64,000 nt of DNA from an uncultured SAR86 cluster bacterium (lineage in GTDB: Bacteria; Pseudomonadota; Gammaproteobacteria; Magnimaribacterales; AG-339-G14), in the NCBI GenBank assembly GCA_902523885.1, contig CABZAV010000001.1, forward strand, positions 62,001-126,000, given 5' to 3'. Positions 21,410-32,276 of this stretch are shown here, one piece after another (positions within the stretch are counted from its first letter, which is position 1; each line of letters begins with the position of its first letter). Below the pieces are notes generated by a model. It did no database searches. It was not told where the DNA came from and saw nothing but the letters and a program-made list of their open reading frames with translations. The translations under genes were made by a program, and so were the position numbers.

Positions 21410-22195
21410 ATGAATCAGCTTAGTAAAATAATAGAAACTACTAAAGAAACCCTAAAAAAGTCTAGTTCTTATAGACCTATTACATCATTAGAAGAAGATT
21501 TTGAAAAATATCAGAAAAGAGGCTTTATCGAGGCAATTTCAAAAAAAGTCTCTTCAGAGGAAACAGCCATTATTGCTGAAATCAAAAAGGCATCACCTAG
21601 TAAAGGCCTTATAAGAGAAGATTTTGAACCAAAAAAAATTGCAGAGGATTATGAAGCAAACGGTGCTACCTCTTTAAGTGTTCTAACGGATGAACCATTC
21701 TTTCAAGGAAAATTGGAATACCTTGATATGGTAAGAAATACCTGTTCATTACCAATTTTAAGAAAGGATTTTATGATTGATCCATATCAAATATATGAAA
21801 CAAAAGCTTCGGGTGGAGATTGTATACTTTTGATAGTTGCTGCTCTTGATTTAGCGCAATTAAAAGACTTTTCTCAATTGGCGAAAGAGCTCAACCTTGA
21901 TGTTTTAATCGAAGTTCATTCTGATGAAGAATTAAATAAAGCTTTAACTATTGACCCAAAATTAGTCGGTATAAATAATAGAGATCTAACGACGTTTGAA
22001 GTCGATAAAAATTTAGCTTTAAAATTAGCTAAGGAAATCTCCAAAGACGTGATTGTAGTTTCTGAAAGCGGTATAGGCTCTAAAGAAGATATTTTATCTT
22101 CAAAAGAGCAAGGTATTCACGCCTTCCTTATTGGCGAAAGATTTATGATAGAACCAAGTCCTGGAAAAGCACTTAAAGATATTCTTACAAAATAA
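21410..22195 (+). CDS. trpC: Indole-3-glycerol phosphate synthase
   Basis: IAEIKKASPSKGLIREDF, LRKDFMIDPYQIYE, GINNRDLTTFEVD. Confidence 0.97.
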   Translation: MNQLSKIIETTKETLKKSSSYRPITSLEEDFEKYQKRGFIEAISKKVSSEETAIIAEIKKASPSKGLIREDFEPKKIAEDYEANGATSLSVLTDEPFFQGKLEYLDMVRNTCSLPILRKDFMIDPYQIYETKASGGDCILLIVAALDLAQLKDFSQLAKELNLDVLIEVHSDEELNKALTIDPKLVGINNRDLTTFEVDKNLALKLAKEISKDVIVVSESGIGSKEDILSSKEQGIHAFLIGERFMIEPSPGKALKDILTK

Positions 22196-22228
22196 GTTAA
22201 TAATTTTATTTAAAAAGATAAAAGAAAA

Positions 22229-23494
22229 TTACTGATTCCTTTTCCCTATATCTTTTCTATAGAAAGCTCCATCCCAACTTATTTTAGAAGTAGTTTCATA
22301 GGCATTTTTAAAAGCAGTATCTAAATTTCCACCTAATCCAGTAACGCAAAGAACTCGACCTCCATTTGAAAGAATCTTTTCTCCTTCTATCTTAGTTCCG
22401 CAATGAAATACTTTAGTAGTTTCATTCTCTCCATTTAGCCCTGAAATTGGAAAACCAGTTTCATATTTTTCAGGATAGCCTTTTGAAGCCATAACCACAC
22501 CCAAAGCAAATCTATCATCCCAATTAATCTGTACTCCTTTTAATTCTTGTTTTGCAGCCTTTAAGCACAAACTGAGAAAATCACTTTTCATTCTCATCAG
22601 TATCGGTTGAGTTTCCGGATCTCCAAACCTGCAGTTATATTCCAAGACTTTTATTTTTTGCTCATTAATCATTAAGCCAGCGTATAAAAAGCCTTTATAG
22701 TTTATATTTCTTCGTTTCAATTCTGCCAAAGTTGGATGAATTATGTCTTTCATAATTTCTTCATTTATTTCTTCGGTGATTAATGGAGCAGGGGAGTATG
22801 CTCCCATCCCACCTGTATTGGGGCCTTTGTCACCGTCATCTCTTTGTTTATGATCTTGAGAACTTGCTAAAGAAATTACATTTTTGCCATCACACAAAAC
22901 TATAAAACTAGCTTCTTCGCCTTTTAGATACTCTTCAATAACAAGATTGTCTCCTGCAGTTCCTAGTTTTTGCTCTACCATTAAAGAATTCAAAGCTTCT
23001 AAGGCTTCATCTCTGGAAAAAGCAACAATTACGCCTTTTCCAGCTGCAAGCCCATCTGCTTTGAGAACAATTGGGATGTCGCATGTTTCTAAAAATTCTC
23101 TAGCAGACTCAGGATCCGTAAATACTTCATAAGTTGCAGTAGGAATATTTCCTTTCTTTAAAACATCTTTCATGAATATCTTGGAGCCTTCCATTTGAGC
23201 GGCAAGTTTATTTGGACCCAAACAAAGTAAATTATTTTTTTCGAAAAGATCAATTAGGCCCAAAACCAAGGGAGCCTCAGGACCTACAATAGTAAGATCA
23301 ATTTCTTTATTTTTTGCAAATGCCAATAGACTGTCTAGATCTTCAGCATTTAAGTCTATGTTTTCCGTTTTCGGCTCATCAGCAGTACCAGCATTTCCAG
23401 GAGCAACAAAAACCTTTTCGCATAAATCACTTTGAGCAAGTTTCCAAACAATCGCGTGCTCTCTTCCTCCAGAACCTATTACCAAAATTTTCAT
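22229..23494 (-). CDS. purD: Phosphoribosylamine-glycine ligase
   Basis: MKILVIGSGGREHAIVWKLAQS, DHKQRDDGDKGPNTGGMGAYSPAP. Confidence 0.97.
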   Translation of the reverse strand: MKILVIGSGGREHAIVWKLAQSDLCEKVFVAPGNAGTADEPKTENIDLNAEDLDSLLAFAKNKEIDLTIVGPEAPLVLGLIDLFEKNNLLCLGPNKLAAQMEGSKIFMKDVLKKGNIPTATYEVFTDPESAREFLETCDIPIVLKADGLAAGKGVIVAFSRDEALEALNSLMVEQKLGTAGDNLVIEEYLKGEEASFIVLCDGKNVISLASSQDHKQRDDGDKGPNTGGMGAYSPAPLITEEINEEIMKDIIHPTLAELKRRNINYKGFLYAGLMINEQKIKVLEYNCRFGDPETQPILMRMKSDFLSLCLKAAKQELKGVQINWDDRFALGVVMASKGYPEKYETGFPISGLNGENETTKVFHCGTKIEGEKILSNGGRVLCVTGLGGNLDTAFKNAYETTSKISWDGAFYRKDIGKRNQ

Positions 23495-23495
23495 T

Positions 23496-25058
23496 CTAAT
23501 GTCTGAAGTGACGCATGCTGGTGAAAAACATGATCATATTTGCTTCATTAGCTGCCGAAATAACTTCCTTATCTCTTATTGATCCACCAGGTTGAATGAT
23601 ACATTGAATTCCATTATTTGCGGCTTCATCAATACTATCTCTAAATGGAAAGAATGCATCCGATGCCATTGTGGCACCTTCAAGATTTAAACCTGCTTTT
23701 TTGGCTTTATTTACGGCAATTTCAGCGCTATCGATTCTACTCATTTGACCCGCTCCAATGCCTAGAGTCATATTATTTTTTGCATAAACAATTGCGTTAG
23801 ATTTGACATACTTACCCACACGCCAAGCAAATAAGGCATCGTTAATTTGTTTGGAAGTTGGTTTTTTCTTCGTTACTACTTTTAAATCTTTTTTTGAAAC
23901 CACTCCATCGTCAACATTTTGAACCAGAATACCCTGATTCATTGTTAAGGTTTTAAATCCGGTTGGTTTTTTAAACAAATCTTTAATTAACAAAAGACGT
24001 ACATTCTTTTTTGTAGAAATTATTTTTTTTGCAGCAGGATTAATGGCTGGTGCGGCTATGACTTCTACAAATTGATTATCAATAATTTTTTTTGCAGTAA
24101 ATTTATCCAAAGCTTTATTAAAAGCAATTATGCCTCCAAATGCAGAAGTTTCATCGCAAGAAAAAGCTTTCTCATAGGCTTCCAGTAAAGTTTTTCCAGA
24201 AGCAACACCACAAGGATTTGCGTGTTTAATAATCACACATGACGGCTTCTCAAAATTCGAAACGCATTCAATTGCTGCATCGGTATCAGCAATATTATTA
24301 TATGAAAGTTCTTTTCCTTGAATCTGATCCGCAGATGTAATTCCTGCTCCCTTGGATCCAGAATTAATATAAAAATTTGCTTCTTGATGAGGGTTTTCCC
24401 CGTAGCGCAATACTTGCTTCAATTTATGGCTGCTAAAAATGTTTTCTGGTATTTCGTCATCAAGATTTGATAAAAAGTTTGCAATGGAAATATCATAATT
24501 GGCTATATGCTCAAAAGCTTTCAATGATAATTTTTTTCGAGTTTTATATGAACACTTACCATTCTCATTTTGCAAGTTAGTGATAAATGATTGATAAAGA
24601 TTTGGAGACGAAACTACCGCAACATGAAAAAAGTTTTTAGCAGCTGATCTCAACATTGTAGGCCCTCCAATATCAATGTTTTCTATGGCCTCATCTAATT
24701 CAATATCAGGTTTTTTAATCGCTTCCTCGAATGGGTAGAAATTTACCACAACCAGATCAATTTCTTTGATATCGTGTTTTTTTATTTCTTCTTTATCTTT
24801 TCTTCGTCGAGAGAGAATTCCACCATGAATTTGTGGAACCAAAGTTTTTACTCTACCACCCATCATTTCTGGTGAACCGGTAAACTTCTCTGCAGAAACT
24901 ACAGGTATTTTATTTTTACTTAATAATTTTTCAGTTCCTCCAGTCGATATAATTTCAATATTGAATTTATAAAGTTTTCTTGCAAAATCAACAATACCCT
25001 CTTTATCAGACACACTTATTAAAGCTCTTTTAATTTTGATAGATTTATTTTTGGACAT
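23496..25058 (-). CDS. purH: Bifunctional AICAR transformylase/IMP cyclohydrolase
   Basis: ALISVSDKEGIVDFA, LRYGENPHQEA, KHANPCGVA. Confidence 0.97.
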   Translation of the reverse strand: MSKNKSIKIKRALISVSDKEGIVDFARKLYKFNIEIISTGGTEKLLSKNKIPVVSAEKFTGSPEMMGGRVKTLVPQIHGGILSRRRKDKEEIKKHDIKEIDLVVVNFYPFEEAIKKPDIELDEAIENIDIGGPTMLRSAAKNFFHVAVVSSPNLYQSFITNLQNENGKCSYKTRKKLSLKAFEHIANYDISIANFLSNLDDEIPENIFSSHKLKQVLRYGENPHQEANFYINSGSKGAGITSADQIQGKELSYNNIADTDAAIECVSNFEKPSCVIIKHANPCGVASGKTLLEAYEKAFSCDETSAFGGIIAFNKALDKFTAKKIIDNQFVEVIAAPAINPAAKKIISTKKNVRLLLIKDLFKKPTGFKTLTMNQGILVQNVDDGVVSKKDLKVVTKKKPTSKQINDALFAWRVGKYVKSNAIVYAKNNMTLGIGAGQMSRIDSAEIAVNKAKKAGLNLEGATMASDAFFPFRDSIDEAANNGIQCIIQPGGSIRDKEVISAANEANMIMFFTSMRHFRH

Positions 25059-25061
25059 TAA

Positions 25062-25307
25062 TTATTTGATTTTATGCTGTTTAAGTTTTTTTCTTAAAGT
25101 ACCTCTATTAATCCCAAGAACTTTACAAGCTTTAGATTTATTTCCATTGCAAAAATTCATAACTTCTTCAAGCATCGGTCCTTCAACTTCATTCATAACC
25201 ATTTGGTAAACTTCAGATGCTTTACTTCCATCAAGTTCTTTGAAATATCTTCTAAGGGATATTCCGACTTGATATCTCAACGTTCTTCTTTCCTGATTGC
25301 TTACCAT
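25062..25307 (-). CDS. fis: DNA-binding protein Fis
   Basis: C-terminal HTH ACKVLGINRGTLRKKLKQHKI; next to purH as in other gammaproteobacteria. Confidence 0.93.
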   Translation of the reverse strand: MVSNQERRTLRYQVGISLRRYFKELDGSKASEVYQMVMNEVEGPMLEEVMNFCNGNKSKACKVLGINRGTLRKKLKQHKIK

Positions 25308-25311
25308 TTAT

Positions 25312-25869
25312 TCAATTTATCTCAGTCTGAAGTTGAGAACCTAAATTTATTAATTCTATTTCTCCTTTACTATTTTTTGAAAGATTCGTTATTGAACAAT
25401 TATCGGGGTAAAAACTGACTATCAAATCACTTTCTTTTAAATAACTTACTATAATATTAATCACCATAAAATGTGAAAAAATGATTGAGGGTTTGTCTAG
25501 ATTTTTAAGCTCAGTTATTATCGAATCCTTCCATTTTTTTTGAGGCGTCTCTAAGTCTGATATTTTCATTTTAAATATTTTTTGTAACCATTCTTTCCTT
25601 TCAGACAAATTGATTCCAGGCGATGGTATTTCAGCAAAAAGGGGATTTACGGAAACAGGAATATTTATTTTTTTGGAGAGTGGTTCAGAGGTTTCCTTAG
25701 CTCTAGTTAATGGACTTGAAATTAGACTGAAAGAGTTTATATTTTTTAATTTTAATAATTGATTTGAGCACTCCTCAGCTTGAGATTTTCCTAAATCGCT
25801 TAACTCCGGATCCGCAGATTTTTCCCAAGACGAAGAAGCTTCGCCATGTCTTATTAGAATAATTTTCAT
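25312..25869 (-). CDS. Histidine phosphatase family protein
   Basis: MKIILIRHGEASSSW...SPLTRAKETSEPL RHG motif. Confidence 0.88.
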   Translation of the reverse strand: MKIILIRHGEASSSWEKSADPELSDLGKSQAEECSNQLLKLKNINSFSLISSPLTRAKETSEPLSKKINIPVSVNPLFAEIPSPGINLSERKEWLQKIFKMKISDLETPQKKWKDSIITELKNLDKPSIIFSHFMVINIIVSYLKESDLIVSFYPDNCSITNLSKNSKGEIELINLGSQLQTEIN

Positions 25870-25912
25870 TTAGAATATAAATTTTTTTTTAAAATAATGT
25901 ACGATCTATGCA

Positions 25913-26623
25913 ATGAGAATACCACGAATTTTTTATCCTTTTACAGCGGAAGAAAAAAACTCAATCATTTTAAATATTACTGCTTCTCATCACTTAAAAG
26001 TAATAAATATTAAAGAAGGACAAAATGTTGAATTGTTTAATGGCAATGGATATTTTTTTAATGCAAAAGTCACAGAACAAAATAATAAAAACATTACTCT
26101 AAAGAGAACTTCAGATGTAAATTTTCAAAAAAAACAAATTCCATCAATTAATATTGCAGTTGCAGAGATTAAATCATTTGACAAAGTTATTAGAGAAGTT
26201 TGCCAATCAGGAATTGATTCAATAACTAGCGTGAAAACAAAAAAAACTAAATTTTCAAAGTTATCTAGTGAAAAAAAAATTATGAGATGGCAGTCAATAG
26301 CTTTCAATTCCTGTGAACAATCTGGCCTGAATTGGGTTCCAAAAATTTACTCTAGTTCCTTGCAGGAATGGATATCTTCATCTAAATCAAAATCTAAAAT
26401 TTTTTTAGATCCCAAAGCTAAAAATAATATTCAAGAATTAGAGCTTCTTTCATCTATAGATTTTGTAGTAGGCCCTGAAGGAGGCTTTTCAGAAGAAGAG
26501 AAAATTTTTTTTAAAAAAAATAATTTCATAGGTATTTCATGTGGTAATTTAACTTTTAGAACTGAAACTATGCCTATTGTAGCTCTGTCTATGATTAAGG
26601 CACTTTATGGAGTTAAGAAATGA
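25913..26623 (+). CDS. rsmE: 16S rRNA (uracil1498-N3)-methyltransferase
   Basis: FVVGPEGGFSEEE, LTFRTETMPIVALS; SPOUT family. Confidence 0.92.
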   Translation: MRIPRIFYPFTAEEKNSIILNITASHHLKVINIKEGQNVELFNGNGYFFNAKVTEQNNKNITLKRTSDVNFQKKQIPSINIAVAEIKSFDKVIREVCQSGIDSITSVKTKKTKFSKLSSEKKIMRWQSIAFNSCEQSGLNWVPKIYSSSLQEWISSSKSKSKIFLDPKAKNNIQELELLSSIDFVVGPEGGFSEEEKIFFKKNNFIGISCGNLTFRTETMPIVALSMIKALYGVKK

Positions 26624-27552
26624 AAATAGCTGTTGTAATGGACCCTATTTCAAATATTGATTTCAAAAAAGACTCAACTCTTCTTTTAATTTACGAGGCT
26701 CAAAAAAGAAATCATGATGTTTTCTATATAGAATCAAATAACTTATTTTTTGATGGGAAAGAAGCCTGTGCCCTAAGTTCTAAAATTAAAGTGAAAATGG
26801 ATCGAGAAAATTGGTTTTCTCTGGAAGATACAAACAAAATATTTTTGAAAGATTTAGATGTTGTTTTTATGAGACAAGATCCTCCTTTTGATATGGGCTA
26901 TATTAATAATACATATGTTTTAGATTCGGCAGAAAAAGGTGGAGTAAAGATTTATAACAAGCCATCTGCATTAAGAAATTTCAATGAAAAAATTTCAATC
27001 TTAGAATATTCAAAATTTTGTACAGAAACTATTATTGCTTCTGATAAAAAATTGATTTTGAATTTCATTCAGCAACATAAAGATGTTGTTTCTAAGCCAT
27101 TAAATTTAATGGGCGGTCAAGGAATAGAAAAACTTAATTTAAATCAAAAAAACTTAATTGATAAATTAAAAAAAAGTACGAAAGACTTTAAAGAGAAGAT
27201 AATGGTTCAAAAATTTATTGAAAGAGTATACGAAGGCGATAAAAGAATTCTGATTATTAATGGAAAGCCCTCTGAATATGCGGTTGTGAGAACTCCGCCA
27301 AGGGGCGAATTTAAAGGTAATCTTGCAGCTGGAGGAATTGCATCAATTGAAAAATTAAACAAAATTGAGGAAAATATTGCATCTGAGATAGCCCCTAGAC
27401 TGAAAGAAAGAGGAATTCTTATAGCTGGCTTAGATGTAGTTGGAGATTTTTTAACAGAAATAAATATAACTTGTCCAACTTGCTTTAGAGAGCTTTTAGA
27501 TCAAAAAGGCATTAATTTAATGAAAGAAGTCTTTGACTTTGTTGAATCCTAA
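26620..27552 (+). CDS. gshB: Glutathione synthetase
   Basis: VVMDPISNIDFKKDSTLLLIYEAQKR, FMRQDPPFDMGYI, NITCPTCFREL. Confidence 0.95.
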   Translation: MKIAVVMDPISNIDFKKDSTLLLIYEAQKRNHDVFYIESNNLFFDGKEACALSSKIKVKMDRENWFSLEDTNKIFLKDLDVVFMRQDPPFDMGYINNTYVLDSAEKGGVKIYNKPSALRNFNEKISILEYSKFCTETIIASDKKLILNFIQQHKDVVSKPLNLMGGQGIEKLNLNQKNLIDKLKKSTKDFKEKIMVQKFIERVYEGDKRILIINGKPSEYAVVRTPPRGEFKGNLAAGGIASIEKLNKIEENIASEIAPRLKERGILIAGLDVVGDFLTEINITCPTCFRELLDQKGINLMKEVFDFVES

Positions 27553-27558
27553 AATCTG

Positions 27559-28119
27559 ATGTCCGTTAGATTTAATTTTTTTCTTGCGGTTTCTTTTAGC
27601 CTACATATTTTATTGATTTTTTTTCTTTCATTCATAGAAACTGAAAACACTTTTTCTAAAAATTTTGTTACTAGCGTTAATTTAGAATTTTCTAATTATC
27701 AAAGATTTGATAGGCCTTCTAATTTTGATCAATATAAAAAAACGGATGAGAATCTTGGTTCAAAAAAAGAGATTTTTTCAAAAAAACTTAATACAAAAGA
27801 AAAGAAAAATCTTGCTGCAAATAGATATGTTAGTGCTTGGCAGAGAAAAATAGAAACTATCGGAAACTTGAACTACCCAGATTTTGTAGACTCATCTGTT
27901 CCGTTAAAATTAACTCTCTCAGTTACTTTAGGCAAAGATGGAGACCTTTTAGATTATGCTCTTATAAAAGCGTCAGGAAATCAAAAATTAGATCAAGCGG
28001 CAATGGAAATAATTGAAATGGCTTCGCCTTTTAATGAATTTCCTAAAGAAATGGCTGATTTTGCTGAAATTACGATCATCAGAGATTGGAAGTTTGGAAA
28101 TCAAGAAATTATAAAATGA
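27559..28119 (+). CDS. TonB family protein
   Basis: N-terminal TM helix, C-terminal TonB-like domain (LKLTLSVTLGKDGDLLDYALIKASGNQKLDQAAMEIIEMASPF). Confidence 0.8.
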   Translation: MSVRFNFFLAVSFSLHILLIFFLSFIETENTFSKNFVTSVNLEFSNYQRFDRPSNFDQYKKTDENLGSKKEIFSKKLNTKEKKNLAANRYVSAWQRKIETIGNLNYPDFVDSSVPLKLTLSVTLGKDGDLLDYALIKASGNQKLDQAAMEIIEMASPFNEFPKEMADFAEITIIRDWKFGNQEIIK

Positions 28120-28526
28120 ATATTTTAGGAATTGATTATGGATTAAAAAATGTTGGATTCGCAATAGGAGAACAAATCACAAATTCTTGTTCTACTTACT
28201 TTTCAAAGAAATTTAAAAATAAAAAAGAATTAATTGAAAAGATAAAAAATTTAATTACCGAATGGGACATTAATACCATTGTTATAGGATTGCCTTTGAA
28301 CATGGATAATAGTGAAAGTGAAATGTCTTTAGAAATAAGAAATTTTTCTAAAAAACTTGAAAAAGATATAAATATCAAGATAAATTTTGTGGATGAAAAA
28401 CTTACTACTTTTGAAGCTAAGCAAATCATGAAAGATTTAAATAAAAACAAAAAAGAAATAAAAAGAAATAATCATGGGCTGGCTGCTAAACTGATTGTAG
28501 ATTCTTTTCTAAGGGAAAAAAAATAA
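28116..28526 (+). CDS. ruvX: Holliday junction resolvase-like protein RuvX/YqgF
   Basis: MNILGIDYGLKNVGFAIGE, VIGLPLNMDNSES; ATG at 28116 (track ORF over-extended). Confidence 0.92.
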   Translation: MNILGIDYGLKNVGFAIGEQITNSCSTYFSKKFKNKKELIEKIKNLITEWDINTIVIGLPLNMDNSESEMSLEIRNFSKKLEKDINIKINFVDEKLTTFEAKQIMKDLNKNKKEIKRNNHGLAAKLIVDSFLREKK

Positions 28527-28528
28527 TT

Positions 28529-30298
28529 ATGGCTGCTTTTATACCCGACGAATTTATTCAAAGATTGCTTGATGAAACTGACATTGTTTCGTTAGTTGAT
28601 TCTCATATTCCTTTAAATAAAAAAGGAAAGGATCATTGGGCTTTATGTCCTTTTTGCGACGACGGAAGCAAACCCTCTTTTAGCGTGAGTCAACAAAAAC
28701 AATTTTATTACTGTTTTAGGTGCAGAGCTTCGGGAAATGCGATTGGATTTTTAATGAATTATCAATCACATGACTTTCAAGGAGCTATAGAAATCTTGGC
28801 TAATAATGCGGGTCTAGAAATTCCTAAAACTGGAAACAATAAAAACTATGAAAAAAATAAAAAAATCATAGAATTGAACACTTTGGCTGCCGATTTTTAT
28901 GTAAAGAATTTACTTAAAGATGGCAATGAATCTGAGGTTAAGAACTATCTCTTAAATAGAGGAATAAATGAAGAAACAATTAAAACTTTTCAAATAGGTT
29001 TTGCTCCAGAAGGTTGGGATAACCTGTCAGCTTTTTTTAAAAAAAACCTTGATTCGGAAGCACAAAAAATTGATGCAGGTCTTTTCAAAACAAGCCAAAA
29101 AAACAATAGGGTTTATGATGTTTTTAGAAATCGAATTATTTTTCCTATCAAATCTCATAGAGATCAAATAATTGGATTTGGTGGAAGAGTAATTGATTCG
29201 TCTGATAATCCTAAATATTTGAATTCTTCTGATTCTGAAGTTTTCAAAAAAGGTAGAGAACTTTATGGTTTGAGTGAAATTCTCAAAAATAAAAAAAGAG
29301 CAGATCGGATAATTGTTGTTGAAGGATATACAGATGTGTTATCTCTTTTTTCAAACGATATTAGGTACGCTGTAGCCACCCTAGGCATAGCAACCAGCAA
29401 GGTCCATATTGATAAATTATTTTCTCACGTAGACGAAACAATTTTTTGTTTTGATGGAGATGAAGCTGGGGTAAAAGCTGCTGAGTCTGCTTTAAATATA
29501 GGCCTTTCAGGATTGAGAGATGGTAAAAAAATAAAATTTATGTTTCTACCTCAAGGCGAAGATCCATCGAGCTTACTTGAAAAAGAAGGTAAAGAGCAGT
29601 TTGAAAAAAGAATAGAAAATTCAAAAGTGCTATCTGAGTATTTGTTTGAAAACATCTTAAAAAAATATGACGATTCCATCGAATCAAAAGCCTCGGCTAT
29701 GAAGGAATTTTTAGACACAATGAAGTTAATGCCTTCAAGTAATTTTAAAAAAATACTGTTTCAAGAATTTTCTAAAAAGTTAGGCGTTGAATTAGAAGAA
29801 ATTAGACAACCAGAAAGACAAAGAGATTCTGATGCCAGGACGAAAAAAAATCAAGTTAAGGAAGAAAAAATAGAATTAGATAAAATTTCAAAAAGTATAA
29901 TTAAAGTTTTAATGGATAGTCCGAATTTATCAAGCTTACCTGCATTAGACATTTTTTTAGAACAAGATTCTTTTATGGCACAGTTTTTAAACTTCTTGAG
30001 AAGCAAAGAAAATTTAACTTTTCCAATGATTCTCCAGGCTTTTGAAGGAAAAAAACAATTTTTAATTGATTTGGCTGAAGACGAAAACTTGATAGCGCCA
30101 AATGAATCTAAAGATTATTTAATTCAAGCAGTTAATTTTCTTAGGAAAAACGACAAAGAAAATTTGCTCAGTCAACTTAAGGAAAGATATGAAAATGATT
30201 CTATATCCGATCAAGATAAGATAGAACTAAAAAAACTTCTTATGAATAAATTTGATGATTTAGATAAGCGAGAACTTATGCTTCTCAAAAAAATCTAA
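28529..30298 (+). CDS. dnaG: DNA primase
   Basis: Zinc-finger domain, TOPRIM (VVEGYTDVLSLF, FDGDEAGVKAA), RNAP-basic motif region (FQIGFAPEGW). Confidence 0.95.
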   Translation: MAAFIPDEFIQRLLDETDIVSLVDSHIPLNKKGKDHWALCPFCDDGSKPSFSVSQQKQFYYCFRCRASGNAIGFLMNYQSHDFQGAIEILANNAGLEIPKTGNNKNYEKNKKIIELNTLAADFYVKNLLKDGNESEVKNYLLNRGINEETIKTFQIGFAPEGWDNLSAFFKKNLDSEAQKIDAGLFKTSQKNNRVYDVFRNRIIFPIKSHRDQIIGFGGRVIDSSDNPKYLNSSDSEVFKKGRELYGLSEILKNKKRADRIIVVEGYTDVLSLFSNDIRYAVATLGIATSKVHIDKLFSHVDETIFCFDGDEAGVKAAESALNIGLSGLRDGKKIKFMFLPQGEDPSSLLEKEGKEQFEKRIENSKVLSEYLFENILKKYDDSIESKASAMKEFLDTMKLMPSSNFKKILFQEFSKKLGVELEEIRQPERQRDSDARTKKNQVKEEKIELDKISKSIIKVLMDSPNLSSLPALDIFLEQDSFMAQFLNFLRSKENLTFPMILQAFEGKKQFLIDLAEDENLIAPNESKDYLIQAVNFLRKNDKENLLSQLKERYENDSISDQDKIELKKLLMNKFDDLDKRELMLLKKI

Positions 30299-30392
30299 CC
30301 TATTGAAATATGATTTTTAGACCGCAATTAAAAGTTATGATTAAAGTTTACAAAGTTATATAATTGCCAACCTTTTTTTAAGAACTAAAAAT

Positions 30393-32177
30393 ATGTACGA
30401 CGAAGATATTGAAAATAATGGCCTGAGAGAACTTATTGAAAAGGGCCGTGAACAAGGCTTTATCACCTATGCTGATATAAATGATTTTTTGCCTGACGAT
30501 GTTTCTGACCCTGATCAGCTTGATGAGGTAATCCAAATGGTAAACGATCTAGGCCTTCAAGTTTTAGAAAATGCACCGGAAGATGGTTCAGATTTTTTAG
30601 CCAATGCAACTCAAAATGCTCAACCCGCTATAACAGAAAATGAAATGGGAACCATTGAATCTGAAGTAGGTAGAACAACAGATCCGGTTAGGTTATACAT
30701 GAGAGAAATGGGCTCAGTAGACTTACTTACCAGAGAAGGCGAGATCACGATAGCAAAAAGCATTGAAGAGGGTGCGAGGGATTTATTGCATGCTTGCGCA
30801 CATTATCCTGGAATTATTGAAGAAATATTATTGGAATACGCGTTAATTAAAAAAGAAGACAAAAGAATTTCAGACTTAGTAGTTGGGTTCATGGACGAAG
30901 AAGAAGAAGTTCTCCCTGGTCCGCAAGCAGGAGAACAAGCTGACGGAGAAGAGGAAGAAAACACAGGAATAGATTTAGATGAGCTTAATAAAAGATTCTC
31001 TGCTGTTAAACGTTTGTATAACAAATCCGAGAAAGTGATTGCTGCAAAGGGAAGAACAAGTCCAGAGGCTCTTAAAGAATTGGACAAACTGGGTGAAACC
31101 TTCAAATTTTTGAAATTATCCCCTAAAAAGTTCGAAGTTATCTCCTTGAGACCAAGAATTATGGCTAGACAAGTCAGAGAAGCTGAAAGAGAAATTTATA
31201 ATTTGTGTGTTCAAAAAAGCAAGATGCCGAGAAAGGAATTTCTTGATTTATTTAAAGATAATTCTACAAATTTAAAATTTTTAGATCAAATTCTTAAAAG
31301 CAAAAAAAATTACGTTGGCGAATTAGTAGATTACAAGGAAGAGATAAAATCTATTCAGCAAAAAATTAAGGGAATAGAGAAAGAAATAGGTATGTCAGTA
31401 AGTGAACTTAAAGGATTAGCCGCAAAAATGACAAAGGGAGAAACAAAAATTAGAAGAGCTAAGAAAGATATGATTGAAGCCAACTTAAGATTGGTAATTT
31501 CAATCGCAAAAAAATATACCAATAGAGGATTACAATTCCTCGACCTTATCCAAGAAGGAAATATAGGTTTAATGAAAGCTGTAGACAAATTTGAGTACAG
31601 AAGGGGTTACAAATTTTCTACTTACGCTACTTGGTGGATCAGACAAGCGATTACAAGGTCAATTGCCGATCAAGCTAGAACTATAAGAATTCCTGTTCAT
31701 ATGATTGAAACAATAAATAAGTTAAATAGGATTTCTAGACAAATGCTTCAAGAAAATGGCAGAGAGCCCACCCCAGAAGAATTAAGCGTCAGAATGGAAA
31801 TGCCAGAAGATAAAGTAAGAAAAGTTTTAAAAATTGCTAAAGAACCAATTTCAACAGAAACTCCTATCGGAGATGAAGACGATACAACCTTAGGAGATTT
31901 TATTGAGGACCCATTATTAGACTCTCCTATAGACTCTGCTACTGAGTCAAATTTAATCGAAGCAACAGGTGGAGTTTTAGGAAGTTTGACAGCTAGAGAA
32001 GCCAAGGTTTTGAGGATGAGATTTGGAATCGGCATGAACACCGACCATACGCTCGAAGAAGTTGGTAAGCAATTCGATGTTACACGAGAAAGAATAAGGC
32101 AAATTGAAGCTAAAGCTTTGAGGAAACTTAGACACCCCTCTAGATCTGGGCACTTAAAAGGTTTCTTAGACGAATGA
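30393..32177 (+). CDS. rpoD: RNA polymerase primary sigma factor RpoD
   Basis: [81 protein letters not shown], region 4.2. Confidence 0.98.
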   Translation: MYDEDIENNGLRELIEKGREQGFITYADINDFLPDDVSDPDQLDEVIQMVNDLGLQVLENAPEDGSDFLANATQNAQPAITENEMGTIESEVGRTTDPVRLYMREMGSVDLLTREGEITIAKSIEEGARDLLHACAHYPGIIEEILLEYALIKKEDKRISDLVVGFMDEEEEVLPGPQAGEQADGEEEENTGIDLDELNKRFSAVKRLYNKSEKVIAAKGRTSPEALKELDKLGETFKFLKLSPKKFEVISLRPRIMARQVREAEREIYNLCVQKSKMPRKEFLDLFKDNSTNLKFLDQILKSKKNYVGELVDYKEEIKSIQQKIKGIEKEIGMSVSELKGLAAKMTKGETKIRRAKKDMIEANLRLVISIAKKYTNRGLQFLDLIQEGNIGLMKAVDKFEYRRGYKFSTYATWWIRQAITRSIADQARTIRIPVHMIETINKLNRISRQMLQENGREPTPEELSVRMEMPEDKVRKVLKIAKEPISTETPIGDEDDTTLGDFIEDPLLDSPIDSATESNLIEATGGVLGSLTAREAKVLRMRFGIGMNTDHTLEEVGKQFDVTRERIRQIEAKALRKLRHPSRSGHLKGFLDE

Positions 32178-32181
32178 TAAA

Positions 32182-32258
<77 letters not shown>

Positions 32259-32276
32259 AAATCACAAAATATAATT

